Positions 58,901 through 64,000 of a stretch of DNA of 64,000 nucleotides are shown here, in pieces (position 1 is the stretch's first letter; each line of letters opens with the position of its first letter). The notes under the pieces were generated by a model that was not told where the DNA came from, made no database searches, and saw only the letters and a program-made list of their open reading frames with translations. The DNA is from Chitinibacter sp046530675. GTDB taxonomy: Bacteria; Pseudomonadota; Gammaproteobacteria; Burkholderiales; Chitinibacteraceae. The stretch spans positions 1,116,001 through 1,180,000 of the forward strand of contig NZ_CP172558.1 in the NCBI RefSeq assembly GCF_046530675.1, read 5' to 3'. A program made the position numbers and the translations under genes.

Positions 58901-61453
58901 AGCGTGATTGCGGCGAGCAATAATGGCGCGACGATCTACTTCAAGCCAAATGCAGACTGGAATGGCAACACCAGCTTCCAATATACCGCGATTGACAACA
59001 ACGGATTGAGCGATGCAACACCGGCCAGCGGCACGATCACAGTCAACCCGCTCAATGATGCGCCACTGGGCGTTGCTGATCAGGTGAATGCGAATGAGGG
59101 GAAAACGACGACCTTTACTTCTTCAGTGCTGGGCAACGATACCGATATTGATTCGTCTGCTTCGTCGCTGAAAGTGATCGACTTTTCAGCCAACTCATCC
59201 GGCACTGCCGCGCAGCAGGCCGATGGCGCTCACACGATTACCACGGCCTTGGGCGGCACGGTCACGATGAATCAGGATGGTACGTTCAGCTATGTTGCGC
59301 CGGTGCGCAATCATGCTGATACAACGCCGGATCAGGATAGTTTCTACTATCGTGCGAACGATGGCAGTGCGTCCTCTGCGTGGACAAAAGTCACCATTGA
59401 TATTGCCGATAGCACGCCGACTGCAGTGGCTGATACCGCAACGGCGGATTACCTCGGCGTGGTGGCTGGTAATGTACTGACGAATGATTCGGCGCTTGAT
59501 CTGCCGATGAAAGTGAGCAGCGTGACTTTTGGCGGGCAGACTTACCAGTTGCCAGCCAATGGTTCTTCATTGGTACTGGATACCCCGAATGGCAAATTGA
59601 CCATTGCGAATGACGGTAGCTATTCGTATCAGTCCGAAGTGAAAACCGTGGCGGTGGATAATTCGAGTCTGGCGCAATGGAATGCGGACGTTGGCTTGTA
59701 CGGTCAGACCAGCTCGGCCTGGCACAATGCCGATGGTTCCTTGAATATCGGTGGTCTGGGTACGGCAGGGCAGAACGTCAATCTGCAAGGTGGTACGGGA
59801 AAAGTGGGTCTGGGGGTTGGGCAAGCCAAGGGCATTAACGGCGATGAAGCGCTGGTCATGGACTTCAAAACCGATGTGATGCAAGCGCATGTGACCTTGG
59901 CGCAATTTAATGGCGGCCAATCGAATGCGAAATGGTTTGCCTACGATAGCGAAGGCAATCTGGTTGCGAGCGGTAACTTTATGAATACCAGCAGCAATGG
60001 TTCTCCTGTGCTGCAAGAGGTGACTGCTGATCTGCCTTTCCATTATCTGGTGGTGCAATATACCGATCCAAGCAATCAGGGGTATGTGGTCACTGGCTTG
60101 AGCTATGACCTTGCGCCATCGACGATGAGTCCGGAAGTGGTGACTTACACCGCCAAGGATCAGGATGGTTCATCGGTGAACTCAACACTGACGCTGGGCG
60201 TGGCTCTGCCTAATACGGCACCGGTGGCAGTGGATGATTACACCTATACCAAAACCGGTCAGTCGGTGACTTACAACGTCATCGGCAACGATCATGATGC
60301 GCAGAATGACACGCTGAGCATTTTCGGTACGCCGGTTGCAACGAATGGCACGGTCACCGTCAATCCAAACGGTACGCTTACCTTTGTGCCGACAGCGGGC
60401 TTCACCGGCGATGCGACGGTGACTTACAGCATTAGCGATGGCCGTGGCGGAGTGGATACTGCGGTTTGGACGATCAAGGTCGTTGATGGAAGTAATGTCT
60501 TCACTGGCGGTGAAATTAACGACACATTTACTGCTATCGATAATAGCGTGATTCAACAAACGCCAGCGTGGACGGATTACAGCAAGTGGTTTGTAACCAA
60601 TAATCCGGCCGATATTATCTATCACCCGGGTGTTGATGGGACGACGAACACGAGTGGCAATGATCAAGTATTTGTTACTAATTCTTCGAATGATTTCATC
60701 GAGGCTGGCAATGGTAACGACTTGATGTTTTTGGGTGAAACTCAACCCAATAATACGGGAGATCAGTCGCAGGCATTTATTCTTGCTGATGGCTTGATGA
60801 CCGTGGCGCTGGGGGCCAATGACCAGAACACGCTGATGCTCAATACCAAACAGCAATTGTCGGCCGCAGCAAAAACCTCAGCCGAATGGGCAGATATTGC
60901 TCATGGTGGTGCCGGCAACGACACCATGTTTGGCGAAGGTGGCACCGATATGCTGTTTGGTGGCACGGGCGACGATAAACTGTATGGTGGTACTGCTGCT
61001 GACGGTCTGCGTGGCGGTGAAGGTCATGACCTGTTGAATGGCGGCGCTGGCAATGATGTATTGCGCGGTGATTCAGGCTCTGATGTGTTCAAATGGACTC
61101 TGGGCGATCAGGGCACGGCGGGAACGCCGGCACGCGATATCGTGATGGATTTCAACCGGAACGGTCTGGGTCGCGATGGGACTGCGGACGCTGACAAGCT
61201 GGATCTGCGTGATCTGCTGCAGGGTGAAAACAGCGGTAATCTGACGCAATACCTGCACTTTGAAAAATCGGGCAGCGATACCATTGTCCATATCAGTTCG
61301 GGCGGCAAATTTGCCTCTGGCGATAGTGATTTGACGATTGCAAGCAAGGAAAATCAGGTGATTACTTTGCAAGGGATTGATTTGACGACTGTTGGTAATG
61401 ATCAGGCGATCATTGCCGACTTGCTGAACAAGGGCAGACTCATTACCGATTAA
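49907..61453 (+). CDS. Giant RTX adhesin with LapA-type retention module
   Basis: The 3,848-residue cell-surface protein starts at the ATG at 49907 (GGGAG upstream). Residues 1-120 are the retention module (IVVVEGEAFIRDASGKVTPI, LLLPNGQVIEVGADRSL), ending with PAAG (117-120) as the likely LapG cut site. Residues about 187-276 are one Ig-like domain, then eight 319-residue repeats (277-2828), two 110-residue repeats (2829-3048), further Ig-like domains, and a non-repetitive domain (about 3250-3402). RTX nonapeptides (GGAGNDTMFGEGGTD, about 3667-3730) and a type I secretion tail end it. The module should jam in the outer-membrane pore and hold the adhesin on the surface. The operon order and the lapD/lapG genes beyond support this. 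A terminator follows. Ligand is unknown. Confidence 0.93.
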   Translation: MAETVISSAEAQKIVVVEGEAFIRDASGKVTPIAAGQQLQEGQVIFTSATGHVTLLLPNGQVIEVGADRSLLLDGDLAATQPTDATEAKVANTDTSANQIINALNQNTDLNELIEAPAAGLNGAGPEGEGSGFVRLLRIAEQVDPISFDFATTLARTEPVTPASSGEATPQSGEVDDGTDPGDTGSNNVPQGNDVSVTTTEDTPVSGQLVAQDPDGDTLVYTPNTQPGHGSVVVNKDGSWTYTPSQDYNGSDSFTVTVTDGKGGSDTLTIKIGVTPVNDSATIAGQDSGAVTEDSNVQAGNTLQIGGQLTVSDPDGAAEENFQPQTNTPGTYGSLSIDSTGAWSYTANNGQSAIQSLDDGGSLTDTFTVQSADGTTHSIVITINGQNDAPVPSAATLSVKENDPVANGQLVASDVDTNDQGKLSFATGSNIPGLVLNSNGSYSFDATDPAYNSLKEGEVQTITVPYSVTDGTATSNSTLTITVVGTNDKPVVQPPVPTPGNTPVNVDPATGDYLHSVPEDTVVNGKVIASDADNDTLSYSAGTAPSHGSVTIDQNTGAYVYTPSANYNGNDSFTVLIDDGNGGTTTATIKIELTPVGNPATIAGQDSGAVTEDSNVQAGNTLQIGGQLTVSDVDGAAEENFQPQTNTPGTYGSLSIDSTGAWSYTANNGQSAIQSLDDGGSLTDTFTVQSADGTTHSIVITIHGQNDAPVPTAATLSVKENDPVANGQLVASDVDTNDQGKLSFATGSNIPGLVLNSNGSYSFDATDPAYNSLKEGEVQTITVPYSVTDGTATSNSTLTITVVGTNDKPVVQPPVPTPGNTPVNVDPATGDYLHSVPEDTVVNGKVIASDADNDTLSYSTGSAPSHGSVTIDAATGAYVYTPSANYNGNDSFTVLINDGNGGTTTATIKIELTPVGNPATIAGQDSGAVTEDSNVQAGNTLQIGGQLTVSDPDGAAEENFQPQTNTPGTYGSLSIDSTGAWSYTANNGQSAIQSLDDGGSLTDTFTVQSADGTTHSIVITINGQNDAPVPSAATLSVKENDPVANGQLVASDVDTNDQGKLSFATGSNIPGLVLNSNGSYSFDATDPAYNSLKEGEVQTITVPYSVTDGTATSNSTLTITVVGTNDKPVVQPPVPTPGNTPVNVDPATGDYLHSVPEDTVVNGKVIASDADNDTLSYSAGTAPSHGSVTIDQNTGAYVYTPSANYNGNDSFTVLIDDGNGGTTTATIKIELTPVGNPATIAGQDSGAVTEDSNVQAGNTLQIGGQLTVSDVDGAAEENFQPQTNTPGTYGSLSIDSTGAWSYTANNGQSAIQSLDDGGSLTDTFTVQSADGTTHSIVITIHGQNDAPVPTAATLSVKENDPVANGQLVASDVDTNDQGKLSFATGSNIPGLVLNSNGSYSFDATDPAYNSLKEGEVQTITVPYSVTDGTATSNSTLTITVVGTNDKPVVQPPVPTPGNTPVNVDPATGDYLHSVPEDTVVNGKVIASDADNDTLSYSTGSAPSHGSVTIDAATGAYVYTPSANYNGNDSFTVLIDDGNGGTTTATIKIELTPVGNPATIAGQDSGAVTEDSNVQAGNTLQIGGQLTVSDVDGAAEENFQPQTNTPGTYGSLSIDSTGAWSYTANNGQSAIQSLDDGGSLTDTFTVQSADGTTHSIVITIHGQNDAPVPTAATLSVKENDPVANGQLVASDVDTNDQGKLSFATGSNIPGLVLNSNGSYSFDATDPAYNSLKEGEVQTITVPYSVTDGTATSNSTLTITVVGTNDKPVVQPPVPTPGNTPVNVDPATGDYLHSVPEDTVVNGKVIASDADNDTLSYSAGTAPSHGSVTIDQNTGAYVYTPSANYNGNDSFTVLIDDGNGGTTTATIKIELTPVGNPATIAGQDSGAVTEDSNVQAGNTLQIGGQLTVSDPDGAAEENFQPQTNTPGTYGSLSIDSTGAWSYTANNGQSAIQSLDDGGSLTDTFTVQSADGTTHSIVITINGQNDAPVPSAATLSVKENDPVANGQLVASDVDTNDQGKLSFATGSNIPGLVLNSNGSYSFDATDPAYNSLKEGEVQTITVPYSVTDGTATSNSTLTITVVGTNDKPVVQPPVPTPGNTPVNVDPATGDYLHSVPEDTVVNGKVIASDADNDTLSYSAGTAPSHGSVTIDQNTGAYVYTPSANYNGNDSFTVLIDDGNGGTTTATIKIELTPVGNPATIAGQDSGAVTEDSNVQAGNTLQIGGQLTVSDVDGAAEENFQPQTNTPGTYGSLSIDSTGAWSYTANNGQSAIQSLDDGGSLTDTFTVQSADGTTHSIVITIHGQNDAPVPTAATLSVKENDPVANGQLVASDVDTNDQGKLSFATGSNIPGLVLNSNGSYSFDATDPAYNSLKEGEVQTITVPYSVTDGTATSNSTLTITVVGTNDKPVVQPPVPTPGNTPVNVDPATGDYLHSVPEDTVVNGKVIASDADNDTLSYSTGSAPSHGSVTIDAATGAYVYTPSANYNGNDSFTVLIDDGNGGTTTATIKIELTPVGNPATIAGQDSGAVTEDSNVQAGNTLQIGGQLTVSDVDGAAEENFQPQTNTPGTYGSLSIDSTGAWSYTANNGQSAIQSLDDGGSLTDTFTVQSADGTTHSIVITIHGQNDAPVPTAATLSVKENDPVANGQLVASDVDTNDQGKLSFATGSNIPGLVLNSNGSYSFDATDPAYNSLKEGEVQTITVPYSVTDGTATSNSTLTITVVGTNDKPVVQPPVPTPGNTPVNVDPATGDYLHSVPEDTVVNGKVIASDADNDTLSYSTGSAPSHGSVTIDAATGAYVYTPSANYNGNDSFTVLINDGNGGTTTATIKIELTPVNDAPVTNNTSASGNEDTLIAVSLSGSDVDGSVASFKLTSLPTNGTFYSDAAGTQPLNATSVIAASNNGATIYFKPNADWNGNATFEYTATDNQGLSDATPANGTITVNAVNDAPVTNNTSASGNEDTLIAVSLSGSDVDGSVASFKLTSLPTNGSFYSDAAGTQPLNAASVIAASNNGATIYFKPNADWNGNTSFQYTAIDNNGLSDATPASGTITVNPLNDAPLGVADQVNANEGKTTTFTSSVLGNDTDIDSSASSLKVIDFSANSSGTAAQQADGAHTITTALGGTVTMNQDGTFSYVAPVRNHADTTPDQDSFYYRANDGSASSAWTKVTIDIADSTPTAVADTATADYLGVVAGNVLTNDSALDLPMKVSSVTFGGQTYQLPANGSSLVLDTPNGKLTIANDGSYSYQSEVKTVAVDNSSLAQWNADVGLYGQTSSAWHNADGSLNIGGLGTAGQNVNLQGGTGKVGLGVGQAKGINGDEALVMDFKTDVMQAHVTLAQFNGGQSNAKWFAYDSEGNLVASGNFMNTSSNGSPVLQEVTADLPFHYLVVQYTDPSNQGYVVTGLSYDLAPSTMSPEVVTYTAKDQDGSSVNSTLTLGVALPNTAPVAVDDYTYTKTGQSVTYNVIGNDHDAQNDTLSIFGTPVATNGTVTVNPNGTLTFVPTAGFTGDATVTYSISDGRGGVDTAVWTIKVVDGSNVFTGGEINDTFTAIDNSVIQQTPAWTDYSKWFVTNNPADIIYHPGVDGTTNTSGNDQVFVTNSSNDFIEAGNGNDLMFLGETQPNNTGDQSQAFILADGLMTVALGANDQNTLMLNTKQQLSAAAKTSAEWADIAHGGAGNDTMFGEGGTDMLFGGTGDDKLYGGTAADGLRGGEGHDLLNGGAGNDVLRGDSGSDVFKWTLGDQGTAGTPARDIVMDFNRNGLGRDGTADADKLDLRDLLQGENSGNLTQYLHFEKSGSDTIVHISSGGKFASGDSDLTIASKENQVITLQGIDLTTVGNDQAIIADLLNKGRLITD
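50735..58390 (+). repeat. Eight tandem 957-bp repeats inside the adhesin gene
   Basis: Eight copies of exactly 957 bases (319 codons) start at 50735, 51692, 52649, 53606, 54563, 55520, 56477 and 57434. Each unit encodes two VCBS-like domains and one cadherin-like/tandem-95 domain with DxDND-type calcium-site motifs (SDADNDTLSYS). Copies are nearly identical and differ at a few linked sites: DPDG or DVDG, INGQ..PSAATL or IHGQ..PTAATL, AGTAPS..DQNTG or TGSAPS..DAATG, and IDDG or INDG. Such arrays change copy number by recombination and are easily collapsed in short-read assemblies. Confidence 0.96.
58391..59050 (+). repeat. Two tandem 330-bp repeats inside the adhesin gene
   Basis: Units at 58391-58720 and 58721-59050 each encode a 110-residue cadherin-like domain starting VNDAPVTNNTSASGNEDTL. 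They differ at several codons (NATFEY versus NTSFQY), so they are older duplicates than the 957-bp units. Confidence 0.93.
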
Positions 61454-61465
61454 GTCGCACTGAGT

Positions 61466-61500
61466 AAAAAAAGGCCAACCTTCGGGTTGGCCTTTTTTAT
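61466..61500. terminator. Bidirectional terminator between the adhesin gene and lapD
   Basis: AAGGCCAACC and GGTTGGCCTT pair around TTCG, with A and T runs on the two sides. Confidence 0.92.
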
Positions 61501-61517
61501 CGTTTGAAATTGCTGCT

Positions 61518-61565
61518 GGGTATTGCCTTGCAGGGCTTTTATTTATAGCTTTGTGGCTATATACC
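61518..61565. repeat. Dispersed palindromic repeat overlapping the 3' end of lapD
   Basis: It starts GGGTATTGCCTTGCAGGGCT and ends TGGCTATATACC, 48 bases. Its right arm supplies the last codons and the stop of the minus-strand lapD-like gene. Confidence 0.65.
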
Positions 61566-63470
61566 TTGCTGCGTTTCGGTGACGGGGCCTGTCGCGCCGG
61601 TGAGCCCCAGCTGTTCGAGTGTTTGCCATTCAGCGTTGGATCGCACCAGTTCGGCAATGATCATCAGGTCGAGGTTGCGCGCAATGCCGACCATGGCTTT
61701 GACCAGTTGCTGGTTGCCACTGTGCTGGTCAATTTCATGGATATAGCTGTTGTCGATTTTCAGATAGTCGAGTGGCAAATCATACAGTTTTGACATGCTG
61801 CCAATCTGGCGACCGAAATGTTCGATACCGACTTTAATGCCGAGCTGATGCATTTCGGTGGCGAAAGTGGCCAGTGATTCGCTGTCTTCGATCAGCGCAT
61901 GTTCATTGATTTCCAGCCACAAGCGTTTCAGCGTGGCCTTCGTTTGCTGTGCCAGCAGCGTGGCCAGCTCGCGCCGGAATGGCGGGTGACTAATCGAGGC
62001 TGGGGAAATATTGACCGCCAGCTCGTTGCTCTCCCTGCCCAGTTGCTGCAATGCCAGCCGGATGGCGGCCAGATCCAGTTTGGGCAGCAGGTCAAAACGG
62101 CGGGCAAATGGGATGAACATCCCTGCCGAATGCAGCGCGCCGGTTTGCGGGTCAGGCAGGCGCAGCATCATTTCTTTGTGCAGCAATTGACCGGCAAAGT
62201 CGAGAACCTCATAGCTGACGGTATCAAACTGATCGTGCTCGATCGCGGTTTGCAATAAGTCGCGCCAATAGGTATTGGGGCGGTTGAGTTTGTGATGAAT
62301 GAGTTGGGCAGCAGATACGGCATTGTGCGGATGGGCTTCGGCACGCGCGAGTGCCGCATCGATGCGACTCAACAGCTTGCTGACCGTATCACCCCTTTCG
62401 TATTCGCCATAGCCGATATGCAGCAGGTTGACAACTTCCGGTGCCAAGCTGGCAATGTCGGCGAGTAACTGCTCGGCAAACTGTTTTTCATCGTCCATGC
62501 CCGGTGCGACCAGCACGAAATCGGAGCCATTGAGTCGCGCGGCTTGCCAGTCCGGATTGCTGTCGGCGTGTTGCGCCAGCCGGGTGGCGAGCTCCATCAG
62601 CAGACGATCGGTGGCCTGATGCCCCAGGTGACGATTGATGTCGGCCAGATTATTCAGTCGCAGCATCAATAAAACGCCGTCGGGCAGGCTTTCTTCGTCG
62701 GATAACAGGCTGGCCAGGCGCGCCATAAAAAAGCTGCGGTTGGCCAGCCCGGTGACGGCATCACGATTGGCATCGAGTTTGAGTTGCTCGATATGTCCAG
62801 CCTGTTCATCGAACATGGATTTGACGCGGGCGACCATGCTGTTCATCGCATCGGCCATCGGGCGCAGCTCGATATAGGGTGGCGGTGAGATATGAATGAA
62901 CTTGCGCTCGCTCATTGCCGAAACCTGTTGCATCATTTGGATGATCGGTCGACGTATATGTTTGAGCAGCAATGTCATCAATGCCCCGGTGAACATACCC
63001 CCGAGCAGCATCCAGAACAGCAGTTTCTTTCCGGCTAGCCACAGCGATTCATAGGCAAAGCGAGAATGAGCGCGGATCTGGACTTTGCCCGCCTGCTTCC
63101 AGCCATTGCTGATCAGAGCCTCGCCAGGCAATACCACAATCGGAAAGCGCTGGATAAACCAGTCCGGTACTTTGCTCGGCAGCTCGCGATTGAATTGCTC
63201 ATAGACTGTTTTACCGTGCGGATCGCTGATGCGTATCCATTCAAAATGCCCAGAGTCAAAGAGCGCATTGGTCATCAATTCAACCATGGCCGGATCATTG
63301 GCCTGCTGGGAAATCGACAAAGCCAGCGCCGAGGCGGTATCGCTGCTCTGGGTATAGAGCTGGGTCTGCAAATAATCGCGTGCACTGTAGGTGCTGATCA
63401 GTAGCGCAGCCATAAAGGCCAGCAGCGCCGAAGCAATAATCATGAACCAGACCTGACGAAATAAAGACAT
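61557..63470 (-). CDS. lapD: LapD-type c-di-GMP receptor (degenerate GGDEF-EAL)
   Basis: This 637-residue inner-membrane protein has an N-terminal helix, a periplasmic LapD_MoxY-type domain (about 28-150), a second helix (LLFWMLLGGMFTGALMTLLL), a HAMP region, then GGDEF-like (about 230-390) and EAL-like (about 400-637) domains. The GGDEF motif reads NGSDF and the EAL motif EMML; the usual DDFG is EHFG, so both catalytic sites are lost while a binding role remains. In Pseudomonas, LapD with bound c-di-GMP sequesters the protease LapG and keeps LapA on the surface. It lies nine bases after lapG with AAGGAAAA before the start, in one minus-strand operon, convergent to the adhesin gene. Confidence 0.92.
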   Translation of the reverse strand: MSLFRQVWFMIIASALLAFMAALLISTYSARDYLQTQLYTQSSDTASALALSISQQANDPAMVELMTNALFDSGHFEWIRISDPHGKTVYEQFNRELPSKVPDWFIQRFPIVVLPGEALISNGWKQAGKVQIRAHSRFAYESLWLAGKKLLFWMLLGGMFTGALMTLLLKHIRRPIIQMMQQVSAMSERKFIHISPPPYIELRPMADAMNSMVARVKSMFDEQAGHIEQLKLDANRDAVTGLANRSFFMARLASLLSDEESLPDGVLLMLRLNNLADINRHLGHQATDRLLMELATRLAQHADSNPDWQAARLNGSDFVLVAPGMDDEKQFAEQLLADIASLAPEVVNLLHIGYGEYERGDTVSKLLSRIDAALARAEAHPHNAVSAAQLIHHKLNRPNTYWRDLLQTAIEHDQFDTVSYEVLDFAGQLLHKEMMLRLPDPQTGALHSAGMFIPFARRFDLLPKLDLAAIRLALQQLGRESNELAVNISPASISHPPFRRELATLLAQQTKATLKRLWLEINEHALIEDSESLATFATEMHQLGIKVGIEHFGRQIGSMSKLYDLPLDYLKIDNSYIHEIDQHSGNQQLVKAMVGIARNLDLMIIAELVRSNAEWQTLEQLGLTGATGPVTETQQGI

Positions 63471-63479
63471 TCTTTTTCC

Positions 63480-64000
63480 TTAAAAATTGATGCCTTCGCT
63501 TTTCATGCGAAGCAGTACATCTTTCCAGCGCGACAAGCGATCAATGGCAGCGGTCGGCTGAGCGCCACTGCCGGCATAAATGCCTTCGCTGTTAAAACTG
63601 AATACCGGAGTTAAATCAGGTCGACGGCTGGCCGGGCGGATCTCGGTAATCAGATTATCCAGAACCAGCGGCTCGGCATCGGGCGTGGCGTAATAAGTGA
63701 GAACCATATGGGCTTGCGTGATCGTACTGTTACTGCCGCCAATTTTGGCTTTGACATAACTGAGCCGGAGTTTTTCGGGGGCGACGCCCAGTTCTTTCAG
63801 CGAAAAATACTTGATGATCGCAAAATCTTCACAATCGCCAGCCGCTTTGGAGATGGTTTCCAGTGGCGTCGCCCAGTAATCGCTGGTATTCCAGATTTTA
63901 CTGTCATCGTTAAAGCTCAGTTTGCTATTGAAAAACGCATTAACCCGTTTGAGTTGCTCGGTTTCAGCCTGTGTTTTGGCACCATTAAACAGAGTTTGAA
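63480..64000 (-). CDS. lapG: LapG-type periplasmic cysteine protease (5' end outside window)
   Basis: The frame is open to the window edge and gives the last 173 residues. The bacterial transglutaminase-like cysteine peptidase triad is visible: Cys in AAGDCEDFAIIKYFSL, His in AHMVLTYY and Asp in LVLDNLITEI. An upstream segment reads FNDDSKIWNTSDYWATPLE, typical of the family. LapG cuts surface adhesins at a di-alanine site near their N-terminus; the adhesin at 49907 carries a matching PAAG. Pseudomonas LapG needs calcium; the acidic residues near Cys are present here. The signal peptide and the rest of the N-terminus lie beyond base 64000. Confidence 0.9.
   Translation of the reverse strand, partial: QTLFNGAKTQAETEQLKRVNAFFNSKLSFNDDSKIWNTSDYWATPLETISKAAGDCEDFAIIKYFSLKELGVAPEKLRLSYVKAKIGGSNSTITQAHMVLTYYATPDAEPLVLDNLITEIRPASRRPDLTPVFSFNSEGIYAGSGAQPTAAIDRLSRWKDVLLRMKSEGINF

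Overview
The window is a stretch of chromosome from a beta-proteobacterium. The 16S and 23S genes, the polA / DUF2782 / homoserine kinase order, the hemC-hemD-hemX-hemY cluster and a glucose/GlcNAc-type PTS point to Neisseriales, probably a chitin-associated Chitinibacteraceae-like genus (Chitinibacter, Deefgea). The genus is an inference from memory, not a database match. No phage, plasmid backbone, transposase or CRISPR array is visible. Most of the window is core genome; the accessory parts are the minor-pilin operon, the stretch at 38.4-39.9 kb and the giant adhesin locus.

Layout. 0-0.3 kb: 3' end of hemL. 0.6-4.6 kb: minor pilin operon (fimT-pilW-pilX-pilV types) behind a consensus CRP/Vfr site; the last pilin carries a chitin-binding-like module. 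4.6-5.5 kb: a tlpA-type thioredoxin gene and an AT-rich gap with six DnaA-box-like sites. 5.6-8 kb: rbgA/ylqF, a zapB-like gene, zapA, 6S RNA and 5-formyl-THF cyclo-ligase. 8.2-13.3 kb: a complete sugar PTS in two polypeptides (EIIA-HPr-EI and EIICB) plus a small membrane-anchored EIIB-like protein without the catalytic Cys. 13.4-16.6 kb: YheT hydrolase, phosphomannomutase/phosphoglucomutase, nadC. 16.7-22.4 kb: a complete rRNA operon (16S, tRNA-Ile, tRNA-Ala, 23S, 5S). 22.5-31 kb: glmU, aas, a UPF0149 gene, ychF, yggX, ppk. 31-38.3 kb, minus strand: hemY, hemX, hemD, hemC, a fimV-like gene and an acyltransferase-3 gene. 38.4-39.9 kb: non-coding repeat DNA and an AT-rich orphan gene. 40-45.5 kb: polA, DUF2782, homoserine kinase and a GlcD-type FAD oxidoreductase.

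45.5-64 kb is a Lap-type surface adhesion system. A type I secretion ATPase (lapB-like) and adaptor (lapC-like) and a LuxR-type response regulator overlap end to end. They precede a 3,848-residue RTX adhesin with an N-terminal retention module, a PAAG site of the kind cut by LapG, eight near-identical 957-bp repeats and a C-terminal type I secretion signal. Convergent to it lie lapD (degenerate GGDEF/EAL c-di-GMP receptor) and lapG (periplasmic cysteine protease, cut off by the window end). By analogy with Pseudomonas LapA, high c-di-GMP should let LapD hold LapG and keep the adhesin on the surface; low c-di-GMP should release it. The outer-membrane pore (LapE/TolC type) is not in the window.

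A short dispersed palindrome (about 48-57 bp, GGGTAT...ATACC ends) recurs in at least seven gaps and apparently once inside polA. The most unusual items are this repeat family, the Cys-less EIIB pair, the chitin-binding-like minor pilin, the DnaA-box cluster and the mosaic 957-bp repeat array.
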